Origin: Scytalidium lignicola
Taxonomy: Eukaryota > Ascomycota > Leotiomycetes
Reading direction: 5' to 3'
Assembly (NCBI GenBank): GCA_002812745.2
Contig: NCSJ02000446.1
Span: 1 to 30,829 of the forward strand
Length of the DNA stretch: 30,829 nt
In this document: positions 1-10,597 of the stretch, one piece after another
Position numbering within the stretch: the first letter of the stretch is position 1
Layout of the letters: every line of letters starts with the position of its first letter
Program-made: the position numbers and the translations under genes
The notes under the pieces: generated by a model
The model's input: only the letters and a program-made list of their open reading frames with translations
What the model was told of the DNA's origin: nothing
Databases searched by the model: none

Positions 1-2537
1 CTTACCTAAATCCTCCGGATTGCGCCGGTACCGGATGTGCCCGGACCATCGCGCTCCATAGTAATTTATTAGTAACCATATGATCCAGTAATATCCCTCT
101 ACGAAAACACGTAAAACGCGTTATCCTAATAATACGTGTTTCGTAGAGTGCTGGAATCCCCTATGAAATTGAAGTCATTTTCACCCTTATCTTTGGCTAC
201 ATTTGCTCAATATGACTATCCCAAACCCTCCTTTATGCGGCCTAGCTTTTCTGGAAGTGTTATACACTGATTTACCCTTGTTATTTGCTTTAATTCAGAC
301 TTGGGCATGTACTAATGGATATGCATTCGTCATTCGTCGCAAAGAACCAAAAACTGTGGTATATATGTGTGATAGGGGTAGAAAGTATCAATCTAAGGGC
401 AAAAAGGAAGGCGTACATCCATCAAAACAGTGTAATTCAGCTAGCAAAAAGTGTGATTGCAAGATGAAAGTAGTTGTTAAAGTAGAAGGGAATGAGTGGA
501 GGTTAAAGGTTATGGAATTAACATATAACCATAATGCCTTTACAGCACCTATAGCTCATCCAGTATACAGAATGGTTGCTCTGGACTCTTAGATTTGTGC
601 TTAGATATTATCCAAAGCTTACGCTGGAATAAGGAATGTTCAAATATTGAATTCCCTTCATATCGAATACTTACAACTTTTAATTATTAGGAGTAATATT
701 ACCAATATTGTTCAAGTAGCCTGATTAAAGTCGTTAGCAGGGTAAACACTAATTCAATGGTTATTGTATGTTTTAAGATTATCCTTTGCNTTTTTATTTA
801 CTAATAATTCAAGGCNAAAACTTGAGGAACAAGGCTTTAACCTAGTATATTTGACTAATTCTACTAATAATCTAGTTTANTTTTTTTAATGCTTACCTAA
901 AAGCACTTGTATTATATCAACAATATCTTGATATATTACTTATGGATTGTACATATAAAACCAACTAATTTTACATGCTATTACTTAATATATGTGTTAT
1001 AACCAGTGGTAACAAGGTAATTCAGTTAAGGTTAATATTCATTTTAGAAGAAACAGAGAAATCATATGATTGAGTTCTAGGTTAGTTTAAGGAGATGATG
1101 AAATAGCATTATATTGTAGAGTTACTTTCTATAATAACTGATAGGGAATTAGCTTTAATGAAGAGTATTGATATACATTTCCTTAGATTTAACTATTTAC
1201 TTTGTAAGTAACATGTTAATATGAATATATTAGCTAAAATAAAGTGATTCTTTTTATTACCAGTAAAGGAAGATAGTATATAGAAAAGGTACTATATATT
1301 CCAAGAGTTTTTAAAGCTTTAGAGGATCCTTTTAGATTCTCTTACTCTTGAAGCTTATACATCTAATCTTATTAAACTTCATATGTATTCACATACAATG
1401 GTTAATTATGTAAAGAATATGTAGTTAATCTTATGAAAAGAAAAGCTAGTTTGATATTAGGTTAATCAACATTATCACTTTGGAGTACTCGTGACTTCAC
1501 TTATAAAGGGTTGTTATAGCATTTTAAAGTCATATCTATAATATGGAAATGGTAATCTGAACAATGTGTTTAAACGTTTACTTTTATTCTAAGCATCTTA
1601 GCAAAAAGGTATAGAAACAACTATAGCTCAAGAACAACTTTGACGAAAACACTATGTTAATATACACTTGTTTTCTATAGTTCTAGGTCAAGTCTATGAC
1701 TATATACTTGAAAAGATAGTAGCTGAAAAAGCTAAGATCCTTAAAGCTACAACACTTGATATTATACAGTATACATGCTTAACATAGTATTCTATAAGCC
1801 TCTCTTGTTATTACTTGATATAACAACAAGAAAGAGATAGAGAAGTGATATGTCTTGAGGATATACATGTATACTAGTATTATAACAAGTTAAAAGAATG
1901 TACTTTGTTAATTTCAAACATTCAAGTACTTATTCTAAACCTATAAGTTGTGAAGGGGGAAAGGTAGACCTAAAGGAGCTTTAAGGAAAGGCTAGAAGTC
2001 GATTACTAATACAATTTCTGGCACAAAACGTTTACCCTTTGCTTTTGAGCTTCTTAGTAACTCAGCTCTACTAGTATTAAAAGCTTCAAGTTCAAGAGAA
2101 TTAGCTGAAGGAAGAGAGATATATATCACGTGATCTAGGTGTACAACTACCAAAGTTGGGATATAGCGAATTCAAGAAATGGGTGGAGATATGTACAAGC
2201 CTAGGACAGCATGGGAACAAGGGTATCAGCGTAGAATTTCATCGATTTATCACACAGATTCTATGGAGGAAACAGCTAAACTGGCTGACGAGGCAATGCA
2301 GGCTTCAGAGGCCTGGGATGTGGTTCAAGAGACCCAAGATTGTATCGAAGTATTACTGTAGCTTTAAATTACTGTGTAGACTAGTAGGGTATTATTTGTT
2401 ATATAGCATAATCTCTTGTTACCATACTAATTTGTATGTGCAGGCGAGATACCTGAATGCCTGAGGTTATGTCCGGTACCGGCGCAATCCGGAGGATTTA
2501 TCATTTAGGTAAGTGCTCGGAGGATTTAAGTATCCCC
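1..2537 (+). mobile_element. Mutator-like (MULE) DNA transposon, RIP-decayed, left tip outside window
   Basis: The first ~35 bases (CTTACCTAAATCCTCCGGAT onward, through GCCGGTACCGGA) recur as an inverted copy at about 2472-2513, so they are terminal inverted repeats (TIRs). The right TIR continues outward to 2537 and ends, read from outside, with GGGGATACTTAAATCCTCC. The matching outer ~24 bp of the left TIR would lie before base 1. The 8 bp after the right end are TTAATTAA, the predicted target-site duplication, but the left copy cannot be seen. The body encodes a degenerate MULE transposase (separate entry). The element is AT-rich, with in-frame stops at expected Trp and Arg codons, which fits RIP. 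The terminal GGGGATACTTAAATCC is shared with the MITE at 12858-13303. Confidence 0.85.
203..2361 (+). pseudogene. MULE transposase pseudogene
   Basis: The only long open stretch (203-592) holds a FAR1/WRKY-GCM1-like DNA-binding module: WACTNGYAFVIRR, then Cys and His residues in CDRGRKYQS, VHPSKQCN and KKCDCKMK, then TYNHN. Further along, recognisable transposase blocks lie between stops: LLMDCTYKTN (~940-963), which carries the first catalytic Asp; IITDRELALMKSID (~1130-1175), which carries the second Asp; LLCK-stop-HVNMNILAK (~1198-1240), where a stop replaces the usual Trp before His; and GKGRPKGAL (~1955-1980) near the C-terminus. These are the order and motifs of fungal MULE transposases (PF10551 type). 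Stops at Arg and Trp positions (for example YKTN-stop-FYM and SYD-stop-VL) fit G-to-A or C-to-T change. No functional protein can be made. The downstream limit is approximate. Confidence 0.8.
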
Positions 2538-2807
2538 TTAATTAAGTTTAAAAACTATCTCTGCCCGGTTCAAGATATAAAATTCAAACACATACTTAAA
2601 TGAGCGCCGCACTAGACAACATAGGTGCTTTCATTATATCAGAGGAGCATTATATTTATGTGGCCATCATCTGAGTTTTTGAAGAGTTTATTAAAAGATG
2701 TGAGAGAACGGCTTTATGAACTTGCTTTGTCCTAGAATGTAAAAGGTAGCTGCATTCAATCTAATCCCGTTACCAGTCTATCTTTGGCGACATTTTAACA
2801 GCACGGA

Positions 2808-5078
2808 TTAGCCTTGAAGCGCTTTCTCCTGAGACACAGTGGCGTGCTCCTCTGCCTGACTCTCCTCATCCGTGCGCTCATCCTTTGTAGATGCACTCCC
2901 ACCAGGATAGATCTTGCGGGGAACGTGGCTGGTGAGTTCATGATCGTAGTCTTTCATACAGAGCACGGCAATCAGGCCGGCTCCGCCAACTGCAACAGCG
3001 GCGTAGTACACGAAGGCATATGCGGCAGCGTATGCGTCGGAAAGGGCGTTGGAAACTGCCAACTCAATGACTGGTGTCATGCCCGGCACGGCAGCGATGG
3101 CGGCTGGACTATCCAAAGCAATGGCTGCCATGAGGCTAGTCAGCGAAGAGCTAGGCAGGCCGGCAGCGAGGACTCTTGGCGGGATGATAGAAGCCATTGT
3201 CTCTGGGGTCTTGTTGGAGAGGATGGCGACGAAAACAGTCGTCATGATGGACCCAATGGCTGTTCTCATTGCGAAAACAACGGCTGGTGCGTGTTAGTGG
3301 GAATAGACGTTGAAGTTCCGGTAACTTACAGAAAACAGTGCCTAAGTCGGCATCATCGGAATCCATCTGGACAAGCACACTGGGAATGAGTTCCAACGCA
3401 CCCGCGGGGAATGCGGCGAGGAAAGAGAAAGCTGCACTTTGACCCTTGTTGTGTCTATTGCAGGAGATGAGGGCACCGCAGAAAGCTGTAGAGATTGACA
3501 TCAAGACAAGCAGTTGCCAGCGGATGTTCTTGATAATGTGGAAGAGTGACCCAAGGATATAGATGCCTCCTTGGATACCGAACGCGATGGTGGTCTTTGA
3601 AAATGGTTAGACAAACCTCCCCTCGAAATGATATGGGAGATCAAAACTTACGGATAGCCAGGCAGTTGTTTTCCAGTCAGTCACCGTGCTGCCATAAATC
3701 CTCACCACCTCTGTGCACTGTTAGAAGCGATTCGGTGACCTCACAACAAGTACTTACGGGAAGGCCAGATGATGCTCATAGAGACATACAAGGTACCAGC
3801 AACGGAGCCGATGATCACGAGACAGAGAAATCCCCGAACATCTTTGAAGAAATGCATGGGCATCAGCGGGTTTGGAGTCTTAGAGTAGATTTCTAACAAC
3901 ACGTTAGTTCTGCATCAATTGCTCAGCTTTCTTCTACCGTACCCCAGAAAACGAAGCAGACGAGGGTGACTGCGCCGCTAATCAGAAGACCAAGAATTCG
4001 CGCTGACGACCAGGAAAGTGGTTGTCCTCCTGTTTGATGTTAGAAACTCCGGCGGCAACAGGTATGAAGACAAACCCCATGAGACGCCCAAGAGGAACAG
4101 AGCCAACCCAGCAATAAGTAAGAACCCTCCAACAAAGTCAATCCGATGAAATTCTTGCAACTTCGTACGTGTATTCCCATGCAGTTGTCGAAAGCTGGGC
4201 GGGAAATAGAACACGAACTGCAGAAGGATAGTAACACCCATAAGGATCAGGTAGATGTAGTAGCACCATCCAGTACAAGTCAGTTATACAGTAGCTTGCC
4301 GCAGATGGATACTAACCTCCAATTTGCGTAGTGAACGAGCGACAATGCTAAATATGCACCGAATCCTGTTGGGAGGATGGCAGGAATAACACAAATGGCG
4401 ATTCCCACAAGCTTGTATCGATTGGGGCAGATCTCCCCTACAAGAAGGCCGTAGCAACTGTGAACTCCACCAGAGAGACCGAGCAAGACCTGCAAAAGTC
4501 AGCGAAATTCAAGCTTGTGGGAGTTATATACAAACATTTGCACCAATTAGGGTATTCATATCCTGTGCTGTACAGGCGATGATTCCTATTTACGATCAGC
4601 ATGTAATTGATGGTTTCAAAATCGCCGTGGTACTTGTACATACCCCCAATAAAACCCATGATACTCGCACCTATGACAAACCATCTTCTTCCAAACTTGT
4701 CTGAAATTCTTCCAAACAGCAATATGGAAATAGCACTGCAGGTTGACCAGATGATTGAGAATAAAGACGAGTTATTACTTGGGCCTAAGACAGGTAAGCA
4801 TGCGCCGATATGACCGTAGACAAGATCATACCTATATCGGCATTAATATAGGTCAAGATGGCTGCGGGAGGAGAGAATCCCATATAACTGGAAGTGGTCC
4901 CCATGCCAATTGAGAAGATGGCGCCCAGCATGGGCAGACTCAACCAATATCGGGTCGACAGCGCAGACTGGTCTGTCGCAAGTGCATCTGACTGCGCAAT
5001 GTCTTCTAGCTGCCCTTGGTCGGCATGTTCGTGCTCCAGGCGCTTGAGCGCATAGTCGGCGTCTTCTTTACTGCCCAT
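2808..5078 (-). CDS. MFS transporter, TRI12 (fungal trichothecene efflux pump-like) family
   Basis: Plasma-membrane major facilitator of the 14-helix drug/siderophore/TRI12 group, probably a proton-driven exporter; the substrate cannot be read from sequence. Ten exons were assembled by eye: 5078-4832, 4784-4644, 4585-4536, 4489-4317, 4269-4076, 4029-3943, 3892-3758, 3710-3652, 3594-3330 and 3283-2808. They give 608 aa, normal for the family. After a hydrophilic N-terminus (MGSKEDADYA) come the TRI12-typical LTYINADIGPS, MFS motif A GRISDKFGRR (~107-116), LIGANVLLGLSGG, GEICPNRYK and FGAYLALSLV. The C-terminal tail is Glu/Lys/Ser-rich and cytosolic. Introns are 46-58 nt. The ATG at 5078 is chosen because upstream in-frame codons offer only GTG. 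Oddity: the fourth intron (4270-4316) lacks an AG at the position that keeps the frame (WR|WCYYIYL), so the gene may be mis-spliced or newly inactivated. Confidence 0.85.
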
Positions 5079-5751
5079 GATTGACTGAGTCTTCTTACGG
5101 GATTGCACACTAGTAAAACAATGAAGAAGTAGAACGCGGCAGACGTCTGGAACTCGGGCAATGCAGAGATCAAGGTTATATAAACGCTGGGAGGCATCCA
5201 GCCGAGCCGCCAGAATTCTGCATGTAGTAACGCCTCGAAAGCTGTGGTTTATTGTTTTAATCCCCCGTCAAGCATATCGCTGCAATATCCGATATTCGGG
5301 TGGAGAAACGTGGAGATTAGCAAATTGTCTGTCAAAATTGCGGCAGTCCATACTGGAAACGACCCTGTCGTGCAGATATTCCCTTCACTCTGCGTGCGAG
5401 CCACGTTGTTGTAGCAGCGAACAGACCGAACAATGCAGGCATGTACATACAGTACCGTAGGCCAAAGATCGCGTGGGAGACAAGGTACTGAACTGTACTG
5501 TATATCATCCCAAGTGGTATCTTCCGAGACATTATGGATTGCAAATTGATAGGGAGCATGAGGACGAGCCTGTATGGGTCTGTTGGACAGGGGATTCTGC
5601 GGAAGGGTGGGTTGATGGAGTATTTACCCGCTGATCTTGAACGGTGAAGGCTCAGTGATAAGACTAAGGGGAAGACCCGCAGCTAGAGGTTACAGTAGAA
5701 TATGTCTTGATTGATACTGTACTGTCAGGCTTGCAAATGGAACTACACCTA

Positions 5752-6016
5752 CCCAAGAATCTCAAATATAAAGCGGTTTGAGCTAGTGGAAGGCTTAAGC
5801 CTAATCCCGTTTGGTTGACGCCATAAATTCCGCCGCTTTACTTATTTAATACGTTATTGTTAGGTCGCTTATTGATGTAACTGCAATCAATAATTTCTAT
5901 CGTCGATTGGTAGAATAAAAGTGGAGTGGCGGTGATCACCTGCCAACTAAGCTGTATGAGGTATGGTCACATCTAGCTCAAACCGCTAAGTTGTGCTTAT
6001 ATTTGAGGTTCTTCGG
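5752..6016. mobile_element. MITE, Tc1/mariner-like (TA duplication)
   Basis: Left end CCCAAGAATCTCAAATATAA is matched by the inverted right end CCGAAGAACCTCAAATATAA. A second shared block, AGCGGTTTGAGCTAG, follows in both arms; the right arm has about 7 extra bases between the blocks. Both outer ends abut the dinucleotide TA (5750-5751 and 6017-6018), as expected for Tc1/mariner insertion. The element is ~265 bp with no coding capacity. Confidence 0.6.
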
Positions 6017-6201
6017 TAGGAGAGAGAAATCCCATCACTGGACGTTGTAACCTGGGCAGGTGCACGAAAGCAGTTTTGACGGGGGACGTTCTATGCAACT
6101 AGTTCTTGCTTTGACCATCCCCTCCCTCGAGTCTACTTACACTCACTGTGCGTGCAAACGTAAATGTCTGTTGCAGTACGAAGTATCACAGTGGAACCTA
6201 C

Positions 6202-6231
6202 ATCTACGCCGCTTGAATCTACGCCGCTTGA
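6202..6231. repeat. Two perfect 15-bp tandem copies
   Basis: ATCTACGCCGCTTGA occurs twice head to tail (6202-6216 and 6217-6231). It lies in non-coding sequence, and no function can be assigned. Confidence 0.8.
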
Positions 6232-6789
6232 TCGCTCTACAGCGTAAGTCGCTTGCTGATCAATTGGCGAGGTTGNTTTTTTTACTCTAAGCGAGCCCTG
6301 CACACCGCCCGCGCCTCTACTGTATTCATATCTTTGTGCCGTGGAACTTGCGCGGAACAGATCACGGAAAGTCTACGATGTATACACAGTACAGCCCAGT
6401 TCAGTTGAAGTATACGTGTGAAACTGTACAATACGGGGCATCAACAGCCGTATCTGTCGTCCAATGAAGCTTTCCATTTTCTTCGAATTTCACGGATGGC
6501 CCCCCAAAATGGGTCTGCGGATCAATGCCTCAAGCACCTGAGTCCCGACGCTAACCCCATGTTCCAACATACAACATACATGGATCCGCCGCTACAGTGC
6601 AGGAATCAATTTTAAATGGCAAACCAACACGGAGTATAACAGCGACCAGCATACGTGTGGGGCGGTGACTTGGTGGATTGTGTTTTTAGGGAGGAGACCA
6701 GAGATAATCCAATCGCATCTGTTATGAGTACTGCGTGTGCTGAGAAAGATTGCCGCAAGTGAATTGAGTGAGCTCTTCTACTTCCTCTC

Positions 6790-6925
6790 CGGCGTAATAG
6801 ACTAGGTCAAGAGCGAGAGGAAGCCGTATTAAAGATAATAAGATCTGTTGAATTTTAAGTGTCTGACTCGTTGATTTGCCCCTGCACAAGAAAATCCTCG
6901 AGAAGGCTAGGCTCAGTCTATTTCG
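6790..6925 (+). repeat. Direct repeat, copy A
   Basis: Collinear with 8770-8905 at a constant offset of 1980 bp. Shared blocks include GAGAGGAAGC, GATCTGTT, AAGTGTCTGA, AGAAGGCT and CAGTCTATT. Identity is partial, with no indels over ~130 bp. The pair brackets the dioxygenase gene at 7676-8515. It could be an old dispersed repeat or duplicated upstream sequence. Confidence 0.65.
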
Positions 6926-7675
6926 CCGGCAACGAAGGATCGACAACAGTCCTGTACGTGGGAGAGGCGCTGAAGGTCACCCCATCTCGACACAATGGCA
7001 ACGGATGAATCGAGACCCACGTTCCCCTGGCTTATCTGCTTCACCCTGCTTCAAACTCTGTTGTGCTCATGCAATGGGTGCTTGGTTTGGTACGAGTAAG
7101 ACCGCAGGCCAGGCATGCGCAATCAAGATATGACCAGACAGACTCAGAGGCTCGCTCTATCGATTCCTTTCTTTCGGGAGTTGACTGATGCACTGTCTCA
7201 GTTGTCCGGAGACGTGTTTCCAGAGACGCTCGCTGCGAGCTAACATTTTGTGATTTACTCTCGTGCAGGGAAGCAATAATAGTTGTGTGGTGGGCACGTA
7301 CCAAGACATGCAGTTTCACGCCAGAAGATGGCATAGGATAATCTGTGTACGGCTGGGACCTACGGTTGACTGCCATTCTCTCATTGTTGTTACTCGGTAT
7401 TCATTCGTATTGAGTTGTTGGTGGGAACTCGAAGGGTAAAGTGCCCCCGATGTTATGAATACGTAGGATAATAGAAGTATCACTTGCGTTTGATTTGAAA
7501 GAGCTGTCAAGCGTCACATCCATAATACCAATATTAGAACCATGCCAATATTAGATACTTACAACTCTTATTGCACAACGAAATGACAAAAACGGCTCAG
7601 ATTACCAGAACCGGACGCTGAAAGGTATTTACATTGCTCAGACCCCGTCAAAACTGGCCTCGAAACCCACGACGT

Positions 7676-8515
7676 TTACATTGTGAAAACGTCGTTCACG
7701 CCCCTCACCACTCCAAGATTGGCATCGCGATTCACGCCCATCCATTCCCTCATGTCATCACTCAAGTCTGCTTTTGTTTCTGCAGAGAGTCCCGCGGCCC
7801 AGTTGACTTGTGGCCTCAAGAAGGGTGTGTTGTACGAGGCGAACAAGAGCGGGCGATCAACATCTTTGGTGATGTTTGCGCCAGAGGTGTGCCAGAGACG
7901 CCCATCCATCACGACAACTGAACCGGCTTTGGCAACAAACGGTTGCAGAAGTTTCTCGGGCTCCTCTGGGATGTCTGCTGTGGTCGTCCAATTGTGACTC
8001 CGGGGAATAAAGACCGTCGCCCCATTCTCAAAATAGAGGTCAGACAGACACCAGATGACGTTCAGATTCCACGGCTCTAGCCATGGGTTGGGGCACATAA
8101 GAGACTGGTCCGAGTGAAGCCCCATTGACTTGGATCCCGGGCGGGCGATGTTGGCCGTGAAGTTGGAGATGAGGAAGTTCGAGCCAAACACCGACTTGAC
8201 CATCTCGATGGCGGTCGGGTGGGCAAGCATCTCGCGGAAAATGGCGTGCAGCTCCGGCAGGTAGAAGATACGGACATTGCTTGCATTGGGATCTAGCCAG
8301 TCCAGATAGGTTTTATCCCCTCGACGCTCGCTCTCGTCTCTCGCCCACCAGAGCTTCTCGTTGACCTCCTTTAATTTTTCGGCGTCTAGGAGATCAGGGA
8401 TGACACACCACCCTTCTTCTTTGAGATGTGCCTTGTAGGCGTCCAGATTGGGTTTTTGCTCCCCGGTGTTGTCGGTGGTAGTCACAGTGGCAGTCGTAGT
8501 GGTAGTGGTAGCCAT
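7676..8515 (-). CDS. Phytanoyl-CoA dioxygenase (PhyH) family Fe(II)/2-oxoglutarate oxygenase
   Basis: Predicted soluble non-heme iron oxygenase of 279 aa, intronless, usual length for fungal PhyH (PF05721) enzymes. The 2-His-1-carboxylate triad is visible: His134-x-Asp136 in GLHSDQS and His209 in LWHTSG. Arg221 in DRPLL is the expected 2-oxoglutarate-binding Arg. The double-stranded beta-helix core runs from about residue 100 to 235, with NGATVFIPRSHNW in the middle. The family hydroxylates, desaturates or forms endoperoxides on acyl-CoAs and secondary metabolites; which applies here is not decidable. The start at 8515 is the first ATG in frame; the open frame extends further upstream only through a TTG codon. 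The N-terminus (MATTTTTTATVTTTD) is encoded by an ACC/ACT-rich triplet repeat and is probably disordered and length-variable. There is no signal peptide or membrane segment. Confidence 0.9.
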   Translation of the reverse strand: MATTTTTTATVTTTDNTGEQKPNLDAYKAHLKEEGWCVIPDLLDAEKLKEVNEKLWWARDESERRGDKTYLDWLDPNASNVRIFYLPELHAIFREMLAHPTAIEMVKSVFGSNFLISNFTANIARPGSKSMGLHSDQSLMCPNPWLEPWNLNVIWCLSDLYFENGATVFIPRSHNWTTTADIPEEPEKLLQPFVAKAGSVVVMDGRLWHTSGANITKDVDRPLLFASYNTPFLRPQVNWAAGLSAETKADLSDDMREWMGVNRDANLGVVRGVNDVFTM

Positions 8516-8682
8516 GGTTAGATAGAGCGTGGGAGGAGCAAATAGACGTCCTGACTGAAAAGACAACCCGCGATTGTTGATGAGGAGAATGGATTATCAT
8601 GAAAGAGTACCTTTCCAGTTGATCCAGCTACGCCTTTATAGAGAGCGTTGAAGGATTGTCAGGCCATATACACCCGTCTTTT

Positions 8683-8701
8683 NGGGGGGGGGGGGGGGGG
8701 G
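8683..8701. repeat. Poly-G tract with ambiguous base
   Basis: A run of about 18 G preceded by N, 168 bp upstream of the dioxygenase start. The run length is probably unreliable. It could be a promoter element or a sequencing artefact. Confidence 0.7.
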
Positions 8702-8769
8702 AGAAGAGAGATAGTCAGGCCTTGAAACCCTTTCTGTGCGCCTGGATGGTGTAGATAACTACTTCGTAT

Positions 8770-8905
8770 TAGGGTAATAGATTACGTCGAGAGTGAGAGG
8801 AAGCTTTACTTAAGATAGTATGATCTGTTAGATCTCAAGTGTCTGATTGGGTCTTTTGCCCTTGCATGGAGGAACCTGCCAGAAGGCTTGGCCCAGTCTA
8901 TTAGG
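8770..8905 (+). repeat. Direct repeat, copy B
   Basis: Partner of 6790-6925 (offset exactly 1980 bp). It lies about 255 bp upstream of the dioxygenase start codon, so it could include part of that promoter. Confidence 0.65.
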
Positions 8906-10597
8906 CCCAAGGGGAAGTACTGTAAAGATAGGACTCCATACACTCACCTGGACTCCTGGGCAGGGATATGCATGCATTTCAGATTATTTATGCGGCAGAA
9001 ACGAATCATCACCAACATCGACCCCACTATGTGTGCGTGCAGCTGTCTTTGATATACTCGCCGCCTCAGTCTGGCTGGTGCGCACGGTACTGTTTGCTCT
9101 GTACGTACTCTTAATATTGTGTGCTGCTATTACGGTACTGTCATGGTACTGTTGCTGTCCCGTTACGACCCTACTATTACTATTATATCGTGGCTATCTA
9201 TATCAACTCCTCCCCCAGCAGAACGGGCCAGTTAGGCTCTGGGGAAACGTCAAACGAACCATCCCGGCCCGCCATCGCCGGACCCACTGCCGGCTGCGCA
9301 TCCCACTGCATGCGGTTACTTCGTATCAACAACGTAGGGTTCTGGTTCCAGCACACGACAAGGAGTAAACAACAGCATTGTTCAACGGTACCGCGGGACA
9401 ACGGGGCAACGGGATAACGGGTTCTGGACGCTCTCGTTGCGCACCAACCACTGTGGACGGCCTCGGACTCGTCTCGCGGCTACGACCACTCACTCCGTTT
9501 CAATGATACTGTATGAAAAGGAGGCGGTCATAAACCAGTGCAATGCGGATGCTTGGAAGGGCAAGAGATACACTAACGTCGCTAGACGATTAACACACCA
9601 AAGCATTGATCTATTCTATTTTAGGCAAATACATCTCCACCTTGTGAAGGGAAATAAGCATCGCACAAACAACGAACTTAGTTCTTCCACCATAGCAATA
9701 ACTTCAAAGCAGACGACCTCTAAGCCTCTCTGAATAGCATATCAAAGGCACCCTTTGCATCTTGCCTTGAAAGGTAACGATCAGGTCAACAGTAATGGTG
9801 GCAGAAACTGTAGTTAAAAGGCCTATTTACTTAGAATAAAATGGATCAATATTTTAGTGTATTTATCGTTTAGCGACGTTAGTGTATCTCTTGCCCTTCC
9901 AAGTGCATCCCCATGGTACATTTCTACAGCCCCGTAAAGACAACTTCGATGCACCGGAAACAGCGTTGAAAACTGCTCGATGACGGCGTATCGTGCATCT
10001 CGGAGGTATTTATCGTCTCCTGTAATTATCTCCTTTGATCCCCCTTCTATAGCACGCGTTCCTATGTAAATCGCCCCTGTAAGGACCATTTATGCTCCTT
10101 AGTTCATGCTCAACTGCCCAACGGAACCGTCCCGAGGTGCCCCTTTGGCCCTGTTCCCTCAGCCTCAGTAACGTAAATAGGCAGTGATAGACTGCTTGCT
10201 CGGTCTCTAGATCTTACTCTGCAATAACACCCTGTCTAGGGTATCAAACAACTCAATTTAATTCCGCTGTTGCTCATCTCCTTATGGAAGATAGTCTCTT
10301 CGGCAGGGGATGGTGAAGAAAATCTCGTCTTCTTTTGGACGCAGATTTCTACAATGCCTGGTCAAGATCTCGGGATTCGAGTGACAGAACTCTCAGGCCA
10401 TACAGAATCTTCAAACGGTCGTGATTACCAGGTGAAAAGCTCAAAGAGAGCTCCAGTCCCCTCCTTTCTCTCGAGTTGTTGATAGCCCAATCTTTTATGG
10501 TGTGAAAACAGACTCTTCCACCATTTTGATTTCGATCTCGACTGCATCCGGAAGTAACGAAGACAACAATCTAGTCGCGAAACAAGTGGCTCTTAAG
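8906..10597. other. Intergenic region without a convincing gene
   Basis: The open frames here are short and show no domain I recognise. Around 9115-9200 there is low-complexity sequence rich in ACT/TAC, and around 9375-9420 a degenerate CAACGGG-type repeat. An inverted repeat occupies 9547-9912. The last few hundred bases are the upstream region of the membrane-protein gene at 10598. Confidence 0.55.
9547..9912. repeat. Diverged inverted repeat, ~85-bp arms and ~196-bp loop
   Basis: Left arm ~9547-9632 contains GGAAGGGCAAGAGATACACT, then AACGTCGCTAGACGATTAAC. The right arm (~9829-9912), read on the reverse strand, contains the same first block, then AACGTCGCTAAACGATAAAT. Beyond the near-identical ~35 bp the right arm differs mostly by C-to-T, as in RIP. 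The left arm can be read as RYTNVARRLTHQSIDLFYFRQ. That is only faintly like a Copia RNase H C-terminus, and I do not rely on it. Confidence 0.6.

Larger units (their letters stand above)
5079..7675. other. Intergenic region without a convincing gene
   Basis: The short open frames here have no recognisable domains, weak starts and no family-like motifs, so I call no gene. The part next to 5078 is the upstream region of the transporter. Contents: a 265-bp inverted-repeat element (5752-6016), two perfect 15-bp tandem copies (6202-6231), and one arm of a direct repeat (6790-6925) whose partner lies upstream of the dioxygenase gene. One N (6276) borders a T run. Confidence 0.6.

Noticed and set aside
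2814..3504. Plus-strand open frames over the transporter exons
   Set aside because: Antisense shadows of transporter exons; the minus strand gives a continuous TRI12-family protein.
7041..7376. 111-aa minus-strand open frame downstream of the dioxygenase
   Set aside because: Composition and start context are unconvincing and there are no motifs; treated as non-coding.
9437..9733. Possible Copia RNase H/integrase tail (RLTHQSIDLFYFRQ ... TSKPL)
   Set aside because: The resemblance is a few residues only, with none of the catalytic signatures; reported only as an inverted repeat.
9823..10089. 88-aa minus-strand open frame
   Set aside because: Its C-terminal third is the right arm of the inverted repeat; the rest resembles no family I know.
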